Below, in pieces: positions 56,759 to 64,000 of a DNA stretch of 64,000 nt. The position numbers and the translations under genes are program-made. The DNA lies in contig JOHN01000033.1 of NCBI GenBank assembly GCA_000719695.1, positions 32,232-96,231 of the forward strand. The letters are read 5' to 3'. The notes below the pieces were generated by a model. That model did no database searches. It had not been told where the DNA came from and saw only the letters and a program-made list of their open reading frames with translations. Source of the DNA: Streptomyces sp. NRRL F-6131 (lineage in GTDB: Bacteria > Actinomycetota > Actinomycetes > Streptomycetales > Streptomycetaceae). How positions within the stretch are numbered: position 1 is the stretch's first letter; each line of letters opens with the position of its first letter.

Positions 56759-57853
56759 TCAGCCCTCCGCGCTGTCGCGGGCGAGGGCGACGAGGCGGGA
56801 GACCGCGCGGAGGTACTTCTTGCGGTAGCCGCCGCGGAGCAGTTCCTCGGGGAAGACCTGGTCGAAGGGGAGGCCGGAGGCGGTGATCGGGAGTTCGCGG
56901 TCGTACATGCGGTCGGCGAGGACGACCAGGCGCAGGGCGGTGGACTGGTCGTCGACCTGGTGGACGCCGCGCAGGCAGACCGCGGTCACGTCGTCCAGGA
57001 GGGCGCCGTAGCGGCTGGGGTGGACGGCGGAGAGGTGGGCGAGCAGGGTGTCGAAGTCGTCCAGGGAGGCGCCCGGGGTGCGGGCGGCGACGGCGTCGAC
57101 CTCGGTGTCCCGGTAGGGCGGCGGGGCGGCGGGCAGGCCGCGGTGGCGGTAGTCCTGGCCGTCGATCCGCATCGGACGGAAGTGCGCGGACAGGCCCTGG
57201 ATCTCGCGGAGGAAGTCGGCGGCGGCGAACCGGCCCTCGCCGAGCTTCTCCGGCAGGGTGTTCGAGGTGGCGCACAGCTTGACGCCGTTCTCGACCAGGC
57301 GGCCGAGCAGGGTGGAGACCAGCACGGTGTCGCCCGGGTCGTCCAGCTCGAACTCGTCGATGCACAGCAGCCGGTGGTCGGAGAGGGTCCGGACGGCCTG
57401 CTGGAAGCCGAGCGCGCCGACCAGGTTGGTCAGCTCGACGAAGGTGCCGAAGGCCTTCGGGCCGGGGGCGGCGTGCCAGAGCGAGGCGAGCAGGTGGGTC
57501 TTGCCGACGCCGTAGCCGCCGTCGAGGTAGATGCCGGCCGGGCCCGCGGGGGCCGGAGCGCTGCGGCGGAACCAGCCGCGCTTGGGCGCGGAACCGTTTC
57601 CGCTGTTGAGCGTGGCGGCGAACTGCTCCAGGACCTGGACGGCCTCGTACTGGCTCGGCTGGCCCTGGTCCGGGAGGTACGTCCCGAAGCTCACGTCGGA
57701 GAACCGCGGCGGCGGCACCATCTCGGCGACCAGGCGCTCGGCGGGCACGACCGGGCGGCGGTCGGTGAGCGCGATCGGCGAACCGGCGGCGCCGGTGGCG
57801 GCTATCGGCTCGGTCACGGTGGCGGGGCGGGAGGCTGCGGGCACGGTGCTCAA
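56759..57853 (-). CDS. zapE: cell division protein ZapE (AFG1-type ATPase)
   Basis: A 364-residue AAA-type ATPase; ZapE in E. coli acts on FtsZ under stress. Walker A is DGGYGVGKTHLLAS near 114-127 and Walker B LLCIDEFELDDPGD near 160-175. The C-terminal part carries RMYDRELPITASGLPFDQVFPEELLRGGYRKKYLRAVSRL. The Arg/Lys-rich C-terminal block is standard. Its stop lies 57 bp after the TA toxin start and diverges from the RibD-like gene. Confidence 0.9.
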   Translation of the reverse strand: MSTVPAASRPATVTEPIAATGAAGSPIALTDRRPVVPAERLVAEMVPPPRFSDVSFGTYLPDQGQPSQYEAVQVLEQFAATLNSGNGSAPKRGWFRRSAPAPAGPAGIYLDGGYGVGKTHLLASLWHAAPGPKAFGTFVELTNLVGALGFQQAVRTLSDHRLLCIDEFELDDPGDTVLVSTLLGRLVENGVKLCATSNTLPEKLGEGRFAAADFLREIQGLSAHFRPMRIDGQDYRHRGLPAAPPPYRDTEVDAVAARTPGASLDDFDTLLAHLSAVHPSRYGALLDDVTAVCLRGVHQVDDQSTALRLVVLADRMYDRELPITASGLPFDQVFPEELLRGGYRKKYLRAVSRLVALARDSAEG

Positions 57854-57918
57854 GGGTACGCCTGGTCGGGGAGGTCTCCGACCCCGGCCACCGCCCCGGG
57901 CGCTGCGACACTGGGGAC

Positions 57919-58686
57919 ATGGAGCAGCTGATCAGCCCGGTGGGCGCGACGTTCGACGATCCCGGGTCGCTGGAGGCGCTCGCCGCCGTCTACGCGTACC
58001 CCGACCAGGTGAACCGGGGCCTGCCCTGGCTGCGCGCCAACATGGTGGCCGGGCTGGACGGCGCGGCGCGGCTGGACGGACTGTCGGAGGGCCTGTCGAG
58101 CACCGCGGACAAGCGGATCTTCGGGGTGCTGCGGGCGCTGTCGGACGTGGTGCTGGTGGGCGCCGAGACGGTGCGCGCCGAGGGGTACCGGCCGGCCCGG
58201 GCGCGGGCCGAGTTCGCCGCGGCCCGCGCGGCGGCCGGGCAGCAGCCGGCGCCGGTGATCGCGGTCGTCAGCCGTTCGCTGGGCCTGGACCTCGCGGCGC
58301 CGCTGTTCACCGAGCCGCTGGTGCGCACGGTGGTGATCACCACCGAGGACGCCCCGGCCCGGAGCCTGGCGGCGGTGACCGAGGTGGCCGACGTGATCGC
58401 GGTCGGGCGGGGCTCGGTGGACCTGCGGGCGGCGGTCGCGGCGCTGACCGACCGGGGCTGGAGCCGGCTGCTGACCGAGGGCGGCCCGCGGCTGCTGGGG
58501 CAGCTGGCCGCCGAGGACCTGCTGGACGAGCTCTGCCTGTCGCTGGCCCCGCTGATCACGGGCGGCGACGCGCCGCGCATCATCCACGATGCGGAAATGC
58601 CGGACGTGCGGCGGATGCGACTGGTCTCATTGATCGAGCAGAAAGGATTCCTCTTCACCCGTTACCTGCGTCCGCCGACCCCGTGA
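57919..58686 (+). CDS. pyrimidine-reductase-family protein (RibD C-terminal domain)
   Basis: A 255-residue DHFR-fold reductase of the RibD C-terminal family, expected to use NAD(P)H. NMVAGLDGAARLDG near 42 is the family start. VLVGAETVRAEGYRP near 76 binds the cofactor, and LLTEGGPRLLGQLAAEDLLDELCLSLAPLI near 188-215 is the second half of the signature. Not in a riboflavin operon, so the substrate is unclear. GACACT ends 6 nt before the ATG, again like a leaderless start. Confidence 0.87.
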   Translation: MEQLISPVGATFDDPGSLEALAAVYAYPDQVNRGLPWLRANMVAGLDGAARLDGLSEGLSSTADKRIFGVLRALSDVVLVGAETVRAEGYRPARARAEFAAARAAAGQQPAPVIAVVSRSLGLDLAAPLFTEPLVRTVVITTEDAPARSLAAVTEVADVIAVGRGSVDLRAAVAALTDRGWSRLLTEGGPRLLGQLAAEDLLDELCLSLAPLITGGDAPRIIHDAEMPDVRRMRLVSLIEQKGFLFTRYLRPPTP

Positions 58687-58827
58687 CCTCCGGACCGCGT
58701 TCCCGCTCCCCCCTGGGACTTCCGCCGCGTGGCCCGAGTGCCGGGTGAGCAGCGTGCGGAAAGCTTCCGCCGGGCAGTATGGGATGCGAAGCCGGGGCCC
58801 GGGGGCCGGTGACTGGAAGGGACTCAC

Positions 58828-59289
58828 GTGTTCAAGACGGTACTGATGATCGAAAAGGCGCTCTCCGACGCGGACGTGGAGCTCGTCACCACGCTGCACA
58901 GCGAGGAGAAGGTGTCCTTCGTCGTCCTGATGCAGCCGCGCGGCAAGCAGGACGAGCTGCTGCGGGCGCTGGACGACGTCGCCCTCGGCCACCTCGACAA
59001 GGTGGTGCACGAGCACGACGAGTCCGAGAGCGGGCCGACGGTCGCCACCGAGTCGCTCGAGCACAGCCTGCGCCACCTGCGCGAGGCCGGTGCCGAGGCG
59101 GTCGGCGAGCTGGTCGAGGACAAGCCGCTGGAGCGGCTGCGCACCGTGGTGGAGGAGCACCAGGCCGACGAGGTGGTGGTGCTCACGTCCCCGCACTTCG
59201 TGGAGGAGTTCTTCCACCGCGACTGGGCCTCCCAGGCCCGCCACAAGGTGGGCGTTCCGGTGCTGCGGCTGTTCGCCAGCGACTCCTGA
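58828..59289 (+). CDS. small conserved actinobacterial protein (often misnamed indole-3-glycerol phosphate synthase)
   Basis: A 153-residue alpha/beta protein. Strands (KTVLMIEKAL, VSFVVLMQPRG, DEVVVLTSPHF) and intervening helices resemble a Usp-type fold. It lacks the barrel and catalytic residues of TrpC, so that commonly copied name is not supported. GTG 58828 has GGAAGGG upstream. No signal or membrane segment. It sits between the RibD-like gene and murC, ended by a GC hairpin. Function unknown. Confidence 0.75.
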   Translation: MFKTVLMIEKALSDADVELVTTLHSEEKVSFVVLMQPRGKQDELLRALDDVALGHLDKVVHEHDESESGPTVATESLEHSLRHLREAGAEAVGELVEDKPLERLRTVVEEHQADEVVVLTSPHFVEEFFHRDWASQARHKVGVPVLRLFASDS

Positions 59290-59313
59290 CGCCCGGCGCC
59301 CCCGCGCCGGGCG
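59290..59313 (+). terminator. 10-bp hairpin after the small gene
   Basis: CGCCCGGCGC and its complement around 4 nt, starting at the last base of the stop codon. Confidence 0.6.
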
Positions 59314-59342
59314 GGGCGGGGTCCGCACGCCGTCGTGGTGCA

Positions 59343-59377
59343 GAATCGTCCTTGCGGTCCGGCCGCGAGGACGATTC
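59343..59377 (+). promoter_or_regulatory. stem-loop in the murC leader
   Basis: GAATCGTCCT and AGGACGATTC form a 10-bp stem with further GCGG/GCCGC-type pairing in the loop, 50-80 bp before the murC start. Possibly a leader or terminator structure. Confidence 0.45.
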
Positions 59378-59424
59378 GCACGCCGTCCGCCCCTCCCCTG
59401 TCCCCGCCCGTACGGAGCCCCGCC

Positions 59425-60828
59425 TTGAACGACGCCGCGCACGACCTGCACGCCCCGCACTTCATCGGCATCGGCGGCGCCGGCATGTCCGGCCTGGCGA
59501 AGATCCTCGCGGCGCGCGGGGCCAGCGTCTCGGGCAGTGACTCCAAGGAGTCCGAGACCGTCCTCGCGCTGCGCGCCCTCGGCGCCGCCGTGCACGTCGG
59601 CCACGCCGCCGAGCACGTGCCGGACGGCGCGAGCAGCATCGTCGTCTCCAGCGCCATCCGCGCCGACAACCCGGAGCTGGCCGCGGCCCGCGAGCGCGGC
59701 ATCCCGGTGGTCCACCGGTCCGACGCGCTCGCCGCGCTGATGGGCGGGCGCCGGGCGCTGGCGGTGGCCGGCACCCACGGCAAGACCACCACCACCAGCA
59801 TGCTCGCCGTCGCCCTCGGCGAGCTGGGCCTGGACCCGTCCTACGCGATCGGCGGCGACCTCGACGCCCCCGGCTCCAACGCCCACCACGGCACCGGCGA
59901 GATCTTCGTCGCCGAGGCCGACGAGAGCGACCGCAGCTTCCACAAGTACGCGCCCGAGGTGGCGATCGTGCTCAACGTGGAGCTGGACCACCACGCCAAC
60001 TACGCCTCGATCGACGAGATCCACGAGTCCTTCGAGACCTTCGTCGGCCGGATCACCCCCGGCGGCACCCTGGTGGTCTCCGCCGACCACGACGGCGCCC
60101 GCGAGCTGACCGCCCGGGTGGCCGGCCGCGCGGACCTGAACGTGGTCACCGTCGGTGCCGCCGAGGACGCCGACCTGCGCGTGCTGTCGGTCGTCGCGCG
60201 CGGCATGACCAGCGAGGTCACCGTCCTGCTGGACGGCGAGGAGCTGGGCTTCACCGTCTCGGTGCCCGGCCGGCACTACGCCCACAACGCGGTCGCCGCG
60301 CTGGCCGCCGGCGTCGCGCTGGGCGTCCCGGCCACCGACCTGGCCAAGGCCCTCGGCGCCTACACCGGCGTGCGCCGCCGGCTCCAGCTCAAGGGCGAGG
60401 CGGGCGGCGTCCAGGTGATCGACTCCTACGCCCACCACCCGACCGAGATGACCGCCGACCTGGAGGCGATCCGGGAGGCCACCGCCGGGCGCGTCCTGGT
60501 GGTCTTCCAGCCGCACCTGTTCAGCCGCACCCAGCAGCTCGCCGAGGAGATGGGCGCCGCGCTGGCGCTGGCCGACGCCTCCGTGGTGCTGGACGTCTAC
60601 CCGGCCCGCGAGGACCCGATCCCCGGTGTCACCAGCGAGCTGATCATCGACGCCGCCCGCCGGGCCGGCGCCGTGGTGACCGCCGAGCACGACTTCGCCG
60701 CCGCCCCCGCCGTGCTGGCCGGCCTGGCCCGCCCGGGCGACCTGCTGCTCACCATGGGCGCCGGCGACGTCACCAATCTCGGCCCGGAAATCCTGAAGCA
60801 CCTCGCGAGCGTTGCCACCAACGTCTGA
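59425..60828 (+). CDS. murC: UDP-N-acetylmuramate-L-alanine ligase
   Basis: A 467-residue Mur ligase that adds L-Ala to UDP-MurNAc. TTG 59425 is inferred as start: GGAG lies 10 nt upstream and HFIGIGGAGMSGLAKIL follows at residues 12-28; a GTG at 59335 would add 30 Pro-rich residues. GTHGKTTTTSM near 115 is the ATP loop. EADESDRSF near 158 and IDSYAHHPTEM near 330 are catalytic regions. Cytoplasmic, peptidoglycan synthesis. It stands apart from the dcw cluster, as is usual in Streptomyces. Confidence 0.94.
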   Translation: MNDAAHDLHAPHFIGIGGAGMSGLAKILAARGASVSGSDSKESETVLALRALGAAVHVGHAAEHVPDGASSIVVSSAIRADNPELAAARERGIPVVHRSDALAALMGGRRALAVAGTHGKTTTTSMLAVALGELGLDPSYAIGGDLDAPGSNAHHGTGEIFVAEADESDRSFHKYAPEVAIVLNVELDHHANYASIDEIHESFETFVGRITPGGTLVVSADHDGARELTARVAGRADLNVVTVGAAEDADLRVLSVVARGMTSEVTVLLDGEELGFTVSVPGRHYAHNAVAALAAGVALGVPATDLAKALGAYTGVRRRLQLKGEAGGVQVIDSYAHHPTEMTADLEAIREATAGRVLVVFQPHLFSRTQQLAEEMGAALALADASVVLDVYPAREDPIPGVTSELIIDAARRAGAVVTAEHDFAAAPAVLAGLARPGDLLLTMGAGDVTNLGPEILKHLASVATNV

Positions 60829-60849
60829 GTCCCCCGACCTGGAGCCGTC

Positions 60850-61254
60850 ATGAGCTACGAGATCGAGAAGACCGACGCCGAGTGGCGTGACCAGCTCACC
60901 CCGGAGGAGTACCACGTCCTCCGGGAGGCCGGCACCGAGCGCCCGTTCACCGGCGAGTACACCGACACCAAGACCGTCGGCGTGTACGGCTGCCGGGCCT
61001 GCGGCGCCGAGCTGTTCAGCTCGGAGACCAAGTTCGACAGCCACTGCGGCTGGCCGTCCTACTACGCGCCGCTGGCCGGGGACCGGGTCCAGTACATCGA
61101 GGACACCTCGCTCGGCATGCGCCGGGTCGAGGTCCGCTGCGCCCGCTGCGGCGGCCACCTGGGCCACGTCTTCGAGGGCGAGGGCTACGGCACGCCGACC
61201 GACCAGCGGTACTGCATCAACTCGGTGTCGCTCACGCTGAAGCCCGCCGAGTAG
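60850..61254 (+). CDS. msrB: peptide-methionine (R)-S-oxide reductase MsrB
   Basis: A 134-residue MsrB that repairs oxidised methionine. Zinc Cys pairs are CRACGAE near 49-52 and [12 protein letters not shown] near 98-101. The catalytic Cys is in [10 protein letters not shown] near 121. [12 protein letters not shown] near 66-77 is the substrate region. Full-length. 21 bp after murC, so they may share a transcript. Confidence 0.95.
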   Translation: MSYEIEKTDAEWRDQLTPEEYHVLREAGTERPFTGEYTDTKTVGVYGCRACGAELFSSETKFDSHCGWPSYYAPLAGDRVQYIEDTSLGMRRVEVRCARCGGHLGHVFEGEGYGTPTDQRYCINSVSLTLKPAE

Positions 61255-61297
61255 CACGGCACGAGCCGAGCCCGAGCAGGGCACGAGCACCGCACGA

Positions 61298-61335
61298 GCA
61301 GGGCCCGGGCACCCCGCGGGGTGCCCGGGCCCTGC
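61298..61335. terminator. 18-bp perfect hairpin between msrB and the P450 gene
   Basis: GCAGGGCCCGGGCACCCC and its complement around GC. Upstream lie three GCACGAGC direct repeats (61259-61297). It serves converging genes. Confidence 0.8.
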
Positions 61336-61339
61336 GCCG

Positions 61340-62542
61340 TCAGCCGACCGGGGTGAAACGGACCGGGAGGCGGACCAGGGCACGGTGGAAGGGGCCCGGG
61401 CGCCAGCGGAGGTCCTCGGGGGGCTCGGCGAGTTCGAGGTCGCCGATCCGGCTGGTGAGCTGCTCGACGGCGGTGATCGCGATCAGCAGGGCCGGGTCGC
61501 GGGCCGGGCAGGCGTGCGGGCCGGCCGCCCAGGCCAGGTGCGCCGACTCGCCGCTGCGCAGCCCGGCGGTGTCGGCGGCGCCGGCCGGCGGGGCGGCCTG
61601 GGAGTTGGCGGCCGCGTAGGAGACCAGGACGAGCGAGCCCGCCGGGATCGCGCGGCCGTGCAGGACGGTGTCGCAGCGCGGGTAGTGGGCGGAGAGGTTG
61701 GCCAGCGGCGGCTCGTGCCAGAGCACCTCGTCGATCGCCTGGTGCGCCGTCATCGCGCCGCCGAACAGCGAGCCGGCGTAGCGGGCGTCGGTGAGCAGCC
61801 GGAGCAGGGCGTTGCCGATGAGGTTGGTGGTCGGCTCGTTCCCGGCGATCATGGTCAGGGTGATCTGCCGGACCACCTCGTCGTTGTCCAGCCCCGCCGG
61901 GTGGGTGAGGAACCACGAGGTCAGGTCGTGCCGGGGGCGCTCGCGGCGTTCGGCGACCATCGCGGTGACCACCGCGACGAGGTCCGCGTACGCGGTCACC
62001 GCCTGCCGGGTGGACTCGATCATGCCGACGATGCCGGCCACCAGCCGTTCCCGGTGCTCGTCGGGGACGCCGAACCAGGTGGTGACCACGTGGACCGGCA
62101 GCCGGCGGGCGTAGTCGGCGATCAGGTCGGCGGAGCCGGTGGCCCCGAAGGTGCCGATCAGCCGGTGGGCGACCTCGGCGACCCGGCGCTGCAGCAGGTG
62201 CGGTTCCAGCAGCGCCAGGCCGTCGGTGATCACCTGCCGGTAGCGGGCGTGCGTCGCGCCGTCGCTGAACAGCGCGGTCGGCCGGTAGCCGAGCACCGGC
62301 AGCAGCGGGGAGTCCGGCGGGACGGTCCGCTGCCAGTCCCGGGAGTCCTTGGAGTAGGTGTCGGTGTCGCGCAGCAGGTCCAGCGCGGCCTGGTAGTCGG
62401 TGACCAGCAGGGCCTCGACGCCGGGCGCGATCTCCACCGGGGCGACCGGGCCCTGGCGGCGGAGGCGGGCGTAGACCGCTCCCGGGTCGGCGGCGAAGGC
62501 CGGCCCGTGGAGGGCGGTCGGGGTGGTCTCGGGGTCGGTCAT
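61340..62542 (-). CDS. cytochrome P450 of the CYP157 type, conservon gene (cvnE-like)
   Basis: A 400-residue P450. The heme-ligand segment is WAAGPHACPARD near 338-349 with Cys near 345. The I-helix is MIAGNEPTTN near 228-237. The K-helix, expected E-x-x-R, reads DEVLWHEPP near 268-276, with Trp in place of Arg. Absence of ExxR is known for CYP157 P450s encoded in Streptomyces conservons. Electron partner and substrate unknown. Its ATG overlaps the cvnD stop, so it is the last gene of the conservon operon. Confidence 0.87.
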   Translation of the reverse strand: MTDPETTPTALHGPAFAADPGAVYARLRRQGPVAPVEIAPGVEALLVTDYQAALDLLRDTDTYSKDSRDWQRTVPPDSPLLPVLGYRPTALFSDGATHARYRQVITDGLALLEPHLLQRRVAEVAHRLIGTFGATGSADLIADYARRLPVHVVTTWFGVPDEHRERLVAGIVGMIESTRQAVTAYADLVAVVTAMVAERRERPRHDLTSWFLTHPAGLDNDEVVRQITLTMIAGNEPTTNLIGNALLRLLTDARYAGSLFGGAMTAHQAIDEVLWHEPPLANLSAHYPRCDTVLHGRAIPAGSLVLVSYAAANSQAAPPAGAADTAGLRSGESAHLAWAAGPHACPARDPALLIAITAVEQLTSRIGDLELAEPPEDLRWRPGPFHRALVRLPVRFTPVG

Positions 62543-63174
62543 GACTGCTCCGGGGCGGAGGGCGGCAGGCCGTGCAGGACGTGCTCGGTGAGCGCGATCA
62601 GGGCGTCCAGGCTGGAGCCGCGCTCGCGGGCGTCGCAGAGCACCAGCGGGGTGGCGGGGTGCAGGTCGAGGTGGCTGCGGAGCACCGCGGGCGGGTGGGC
62701 GGGCGCGTCGGGGAAGCGGTTGACGGCGACCGCGTACGGCAGCCCCTGCTCCTCGACCATGTCCATGATCTCGAAGGAGTCGGCGAGCCGGCGGGTGTCC
62801 GCCAGGACGAGCGCGCCGAGGGCGCCGCGCGCGATGTCCTGCCAGAGCGGGAAGAACCGCCGCTGGCCGGGGGTGCCGAACATGTACAGCACCACCTCGC
62901 CGGGCAGGGTGAGCCGGCCGAAGTCGACCGCCACGGTGGTGGTGGACTTGCCGGGCAGACCGGCCACGTCGTCGACGGGGGCGCCGGTCTCGGTCATCGC
63001 CTCCTCGGTGTGCAGGGTCGGGATCTCCGAGAGGGTGCGGATGAAGGTCGTCTTGCCGACGCCGAAGGGGCCGGCGACCACGAGCTTGATCAGCGTCTGT
63101 TCGGGATCGGGCAGGTAGCCCACCCGGTCCGGCTGCCCCGGACCGGGCGGCCTACCGGAGAGTGCGGAGTCCAA
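62539..63174 (-). CDS. conservon GTPase-like ATP/GTP-binding protein CvnD
   Basis: A 211-residue P-loop protein of the conservon (Cvn) system. The Walker A is GPFGVGKTTFI near 35. MFGTPGQRRFFPLW near 98 is the switch-II-like D/T-x-x-G variant, and VAVNRFPD near 148 is the N-K-x-D-like loop (N present). In Streptomyces conservons, CvnA (kinase), CvnB, CvnC and CvnD form a membrane-associated signalling complex. Overlaps cvnC by 23 bp. Confidence 0.9.
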   Translation of the reverse strand: MDSALSGRPPGPGQPDRVGYLPDPEQTLIKLVVAGPFGVGKTTFIRTLSEIPTLHTEEAMTETGAPVDDVAGLPGKSTTTVAVDFGRLTLPGEVVLYMFGTPGQRRFFPLWQDIARGALGALVLADTRRLADSFEIMDMVEEQGLPYAVAVNRFPDAPAHPPAVLRSHLDLHPATPLVLCDARERGSSLDALIALTEHVLHGLPPSAPEQS

Positions 63175-63514
63175 CGAGGAGCCTCTCGACGATGGAGCGG
63201 TCGGTCTGCTGGGCGCGGGGGATCGGCGCGCGGGCGTGCAGGCAGCCCGCCTCGACCAGGTCGGCCGCGAGGAAGACGGTGGCGCTGACCGGCAGCCGCA
63301 GGTGCGCGGCGGCCTCCACCACGGTGAGCGCGCCGGGCCGCAGCAGCTCCCAGAGCCGCCGGTGCTCCGCCTCCAGCCCGGCGAGGGCCTCCGGGCGTTC
63401 GGCGCCGGTCGCGAACAGCACGGTGAGCCGCTCGAACCCCTCGGCGCCGGCCCGGGCCCGGCCGCCGGTGGCCAGGTAGGCGGGCACCATCCGCCTGCGG
63501 GGGACGGCGGTCAT
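63152..63514 (-). CDS. conservon DUF742 protein CvnC
   Basis: A 120-residue DUF742 protein. RRRMVPAYLATGGR near 6-19 is the usual opening (VRPYxxTxGRT-like). TVVEAAAHLRLPVSATVFLAADLVEAGCL near 65-93 resembles a winged-helix. The family binds CvnB and CvnD. Overlaps cvnD at its end and cvnB at its start (ATGA). Confidence 0.88.
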   Translation of the reverse strand: MTAVPRRRMVPAYLATGGRARAGAEGFERLTVLFATGAERPEALAGLEAEHRRLWELLRPGALTVVEAAAHLRLPVSATVFLAADLVEAGCLHARAPIPRAQQTDRSIVERLLVGLRTLR

Positions 63515-63996
63515 GATCGCGCCGGGGCGTCCTGACGCCGGGCCGGACTCGCCAGGGCGCGGCCCAGCGCGGCGACCTGCACCTGCATCTGGTAGGCGAC
63601 GTTGCCCAGTTGGGCCTCGGGCGTGGTGAAGACCGCGAGCGAGGTGTTCTCCCCGGCCGGGACGACGACGGCGAAGCCCAGCTCGGACTCGACCACGGTC
63701 TGCGCCAGCCGGGGCTGGTCGGCGTCGGTGAAGGCGGTGGTGAACGCGCGGGCCGCGGCGTGCACGGTGGCGGTCATCGCGGCGACCCGCTCGGCGGAGG
63801 CCCGGCCGAGGCCGTCCGAGGCGGCCTCGACCAGGCCGTCACCGGTGGCGATCACCGCGTGGACGACGCCCGGCAGCTCCAGGAGCGGGGTCAGCACCCA
63901 CCCGATGCCTCCGGCGGCGGTGGCCGGCGCGCCCTCGGCGGGTGCGGTGGCGGGGGCGGGACTGGCGGTGCGGGTGGGGCTGGGGGTGCTGCTCAC
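63511..63996 (-). CDS. conservon roadblock/LC7 protein CvnB, 5' start near window edge
   Basis: A 161-residue roadblock/LC7 domain protein, the GTPase-regulator part of the conservon. GWVLTPLLELPGVVHAVIATGDGLVEAASDGL near 32-63 is the domain start, and VAYQMQVQVAALGRAL near 135 its last helix. The GTG 63996 is the first start seen; a true start could lie beyond the window. The N-terminal 28 residues are Pro/Ala-rich. A cvnA sensor kinase is expected just outside. Confidence 0.82.
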   Translation of the reverse strand: MSSTPSPTRTASPAPATAPAEGAPATAAGGIGWVLTPLLELPGVVHAVIATGDGLVEAASDGLGRASAERVAAMTATVHAAARAFTTAFTDADQPRLAQTVVESELGFAVVVPAGENTSLAVFTTPEAQLGNVAYQMQVQVAALGRALASPARRQDAPARS

Positions 63997-64000
63997 GGCG

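Overview
The window is very GC-rich DNA with Streptomycetaceae gene content and order (Streptomyces/Kitasatospora type). It has many GTG starts, whiA, a conservon, sortase-E style LAxTG proteins, mycothiol-type enzymes, an OpcA-linked pentose-phosphate cluster and a suf operon headed by SufR. No tRNA, rRNA, CRISPR array or integrase gene was seen.

Layout. 1-7.1 kb: a Tat-exported PhoX-like phosphatase (cut by the window start) with a PHO box, two conserved hypothetical proteins, a VOC protein and an MFS exporter. 7.1-14.7 kb: an accessory island bounded by a 65-bp inverted repeat. It holds a decayed NUDIX gene, a flavoprotein and an XRE/TPR regulator on the minus strand. Diverging from these is a plus-strand run: a small protein, a GHKL ATPase, an APH-like kinase, a nucleotidyltransferase, a histidine phosphatase and a class-I aminoacyl-tRNA-synthetase-like protein carrying a TTA codon. 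14.8-21.6 kb: the complete sufR-B-D-(Rieske ferredoxin)-C-S-U-T operon on the minus strand, with a SufR operator at its head and an IdeR/DmdR-type iron box upstream. 21.8-29.5 kb: an ABC exporter, two LAxTG surface proteins, heme A synthase (ctaA), a DUF2461 protein and heme O synthase (ctaB). 30-36.8 kb: tkt-tal-zwf-opcA-pgl. 36.9-44.3 kb, minus strand: an RbpA paralogue, secG, tpiA-pgk-gap, and whiA-yvcK-rapZ. 44.4-56 kb: uvrC, a Rieske lipoprotein, uvrA, a mycothiol-dependent-type enzyme, an MBL hydrolase, terC behind a probable manganese riboswitch, a TerD protein and uvrB. 56-61.3 kb: a RelE/XRE toxin-antitoxin pair, zapE, a RibD-like reductase, a small conserved protein, murC and msrB. 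61.3-64 kb: a conservon (cvnB-C-D plus a CYP157-like P450), cut by the window end.

Most of the window is ordinary core chromosome. The points that stand out are: the inverted-repeat-bounded island and its kinase / nucleotidyltransferase / phosphatase / synthetase-like gene set; terC, whose 3' end is replaced by an inverted copy of the neighbouring MBL gene's 3' end; the terC leader, whose aptamer stem and RBS-sequestering hairpin are mutually exclusive; the two regulatory sites over the suf head region; a DasR-like palindrome in front of a surface-protein gene; and a P450 lacking the ExxR arginine.
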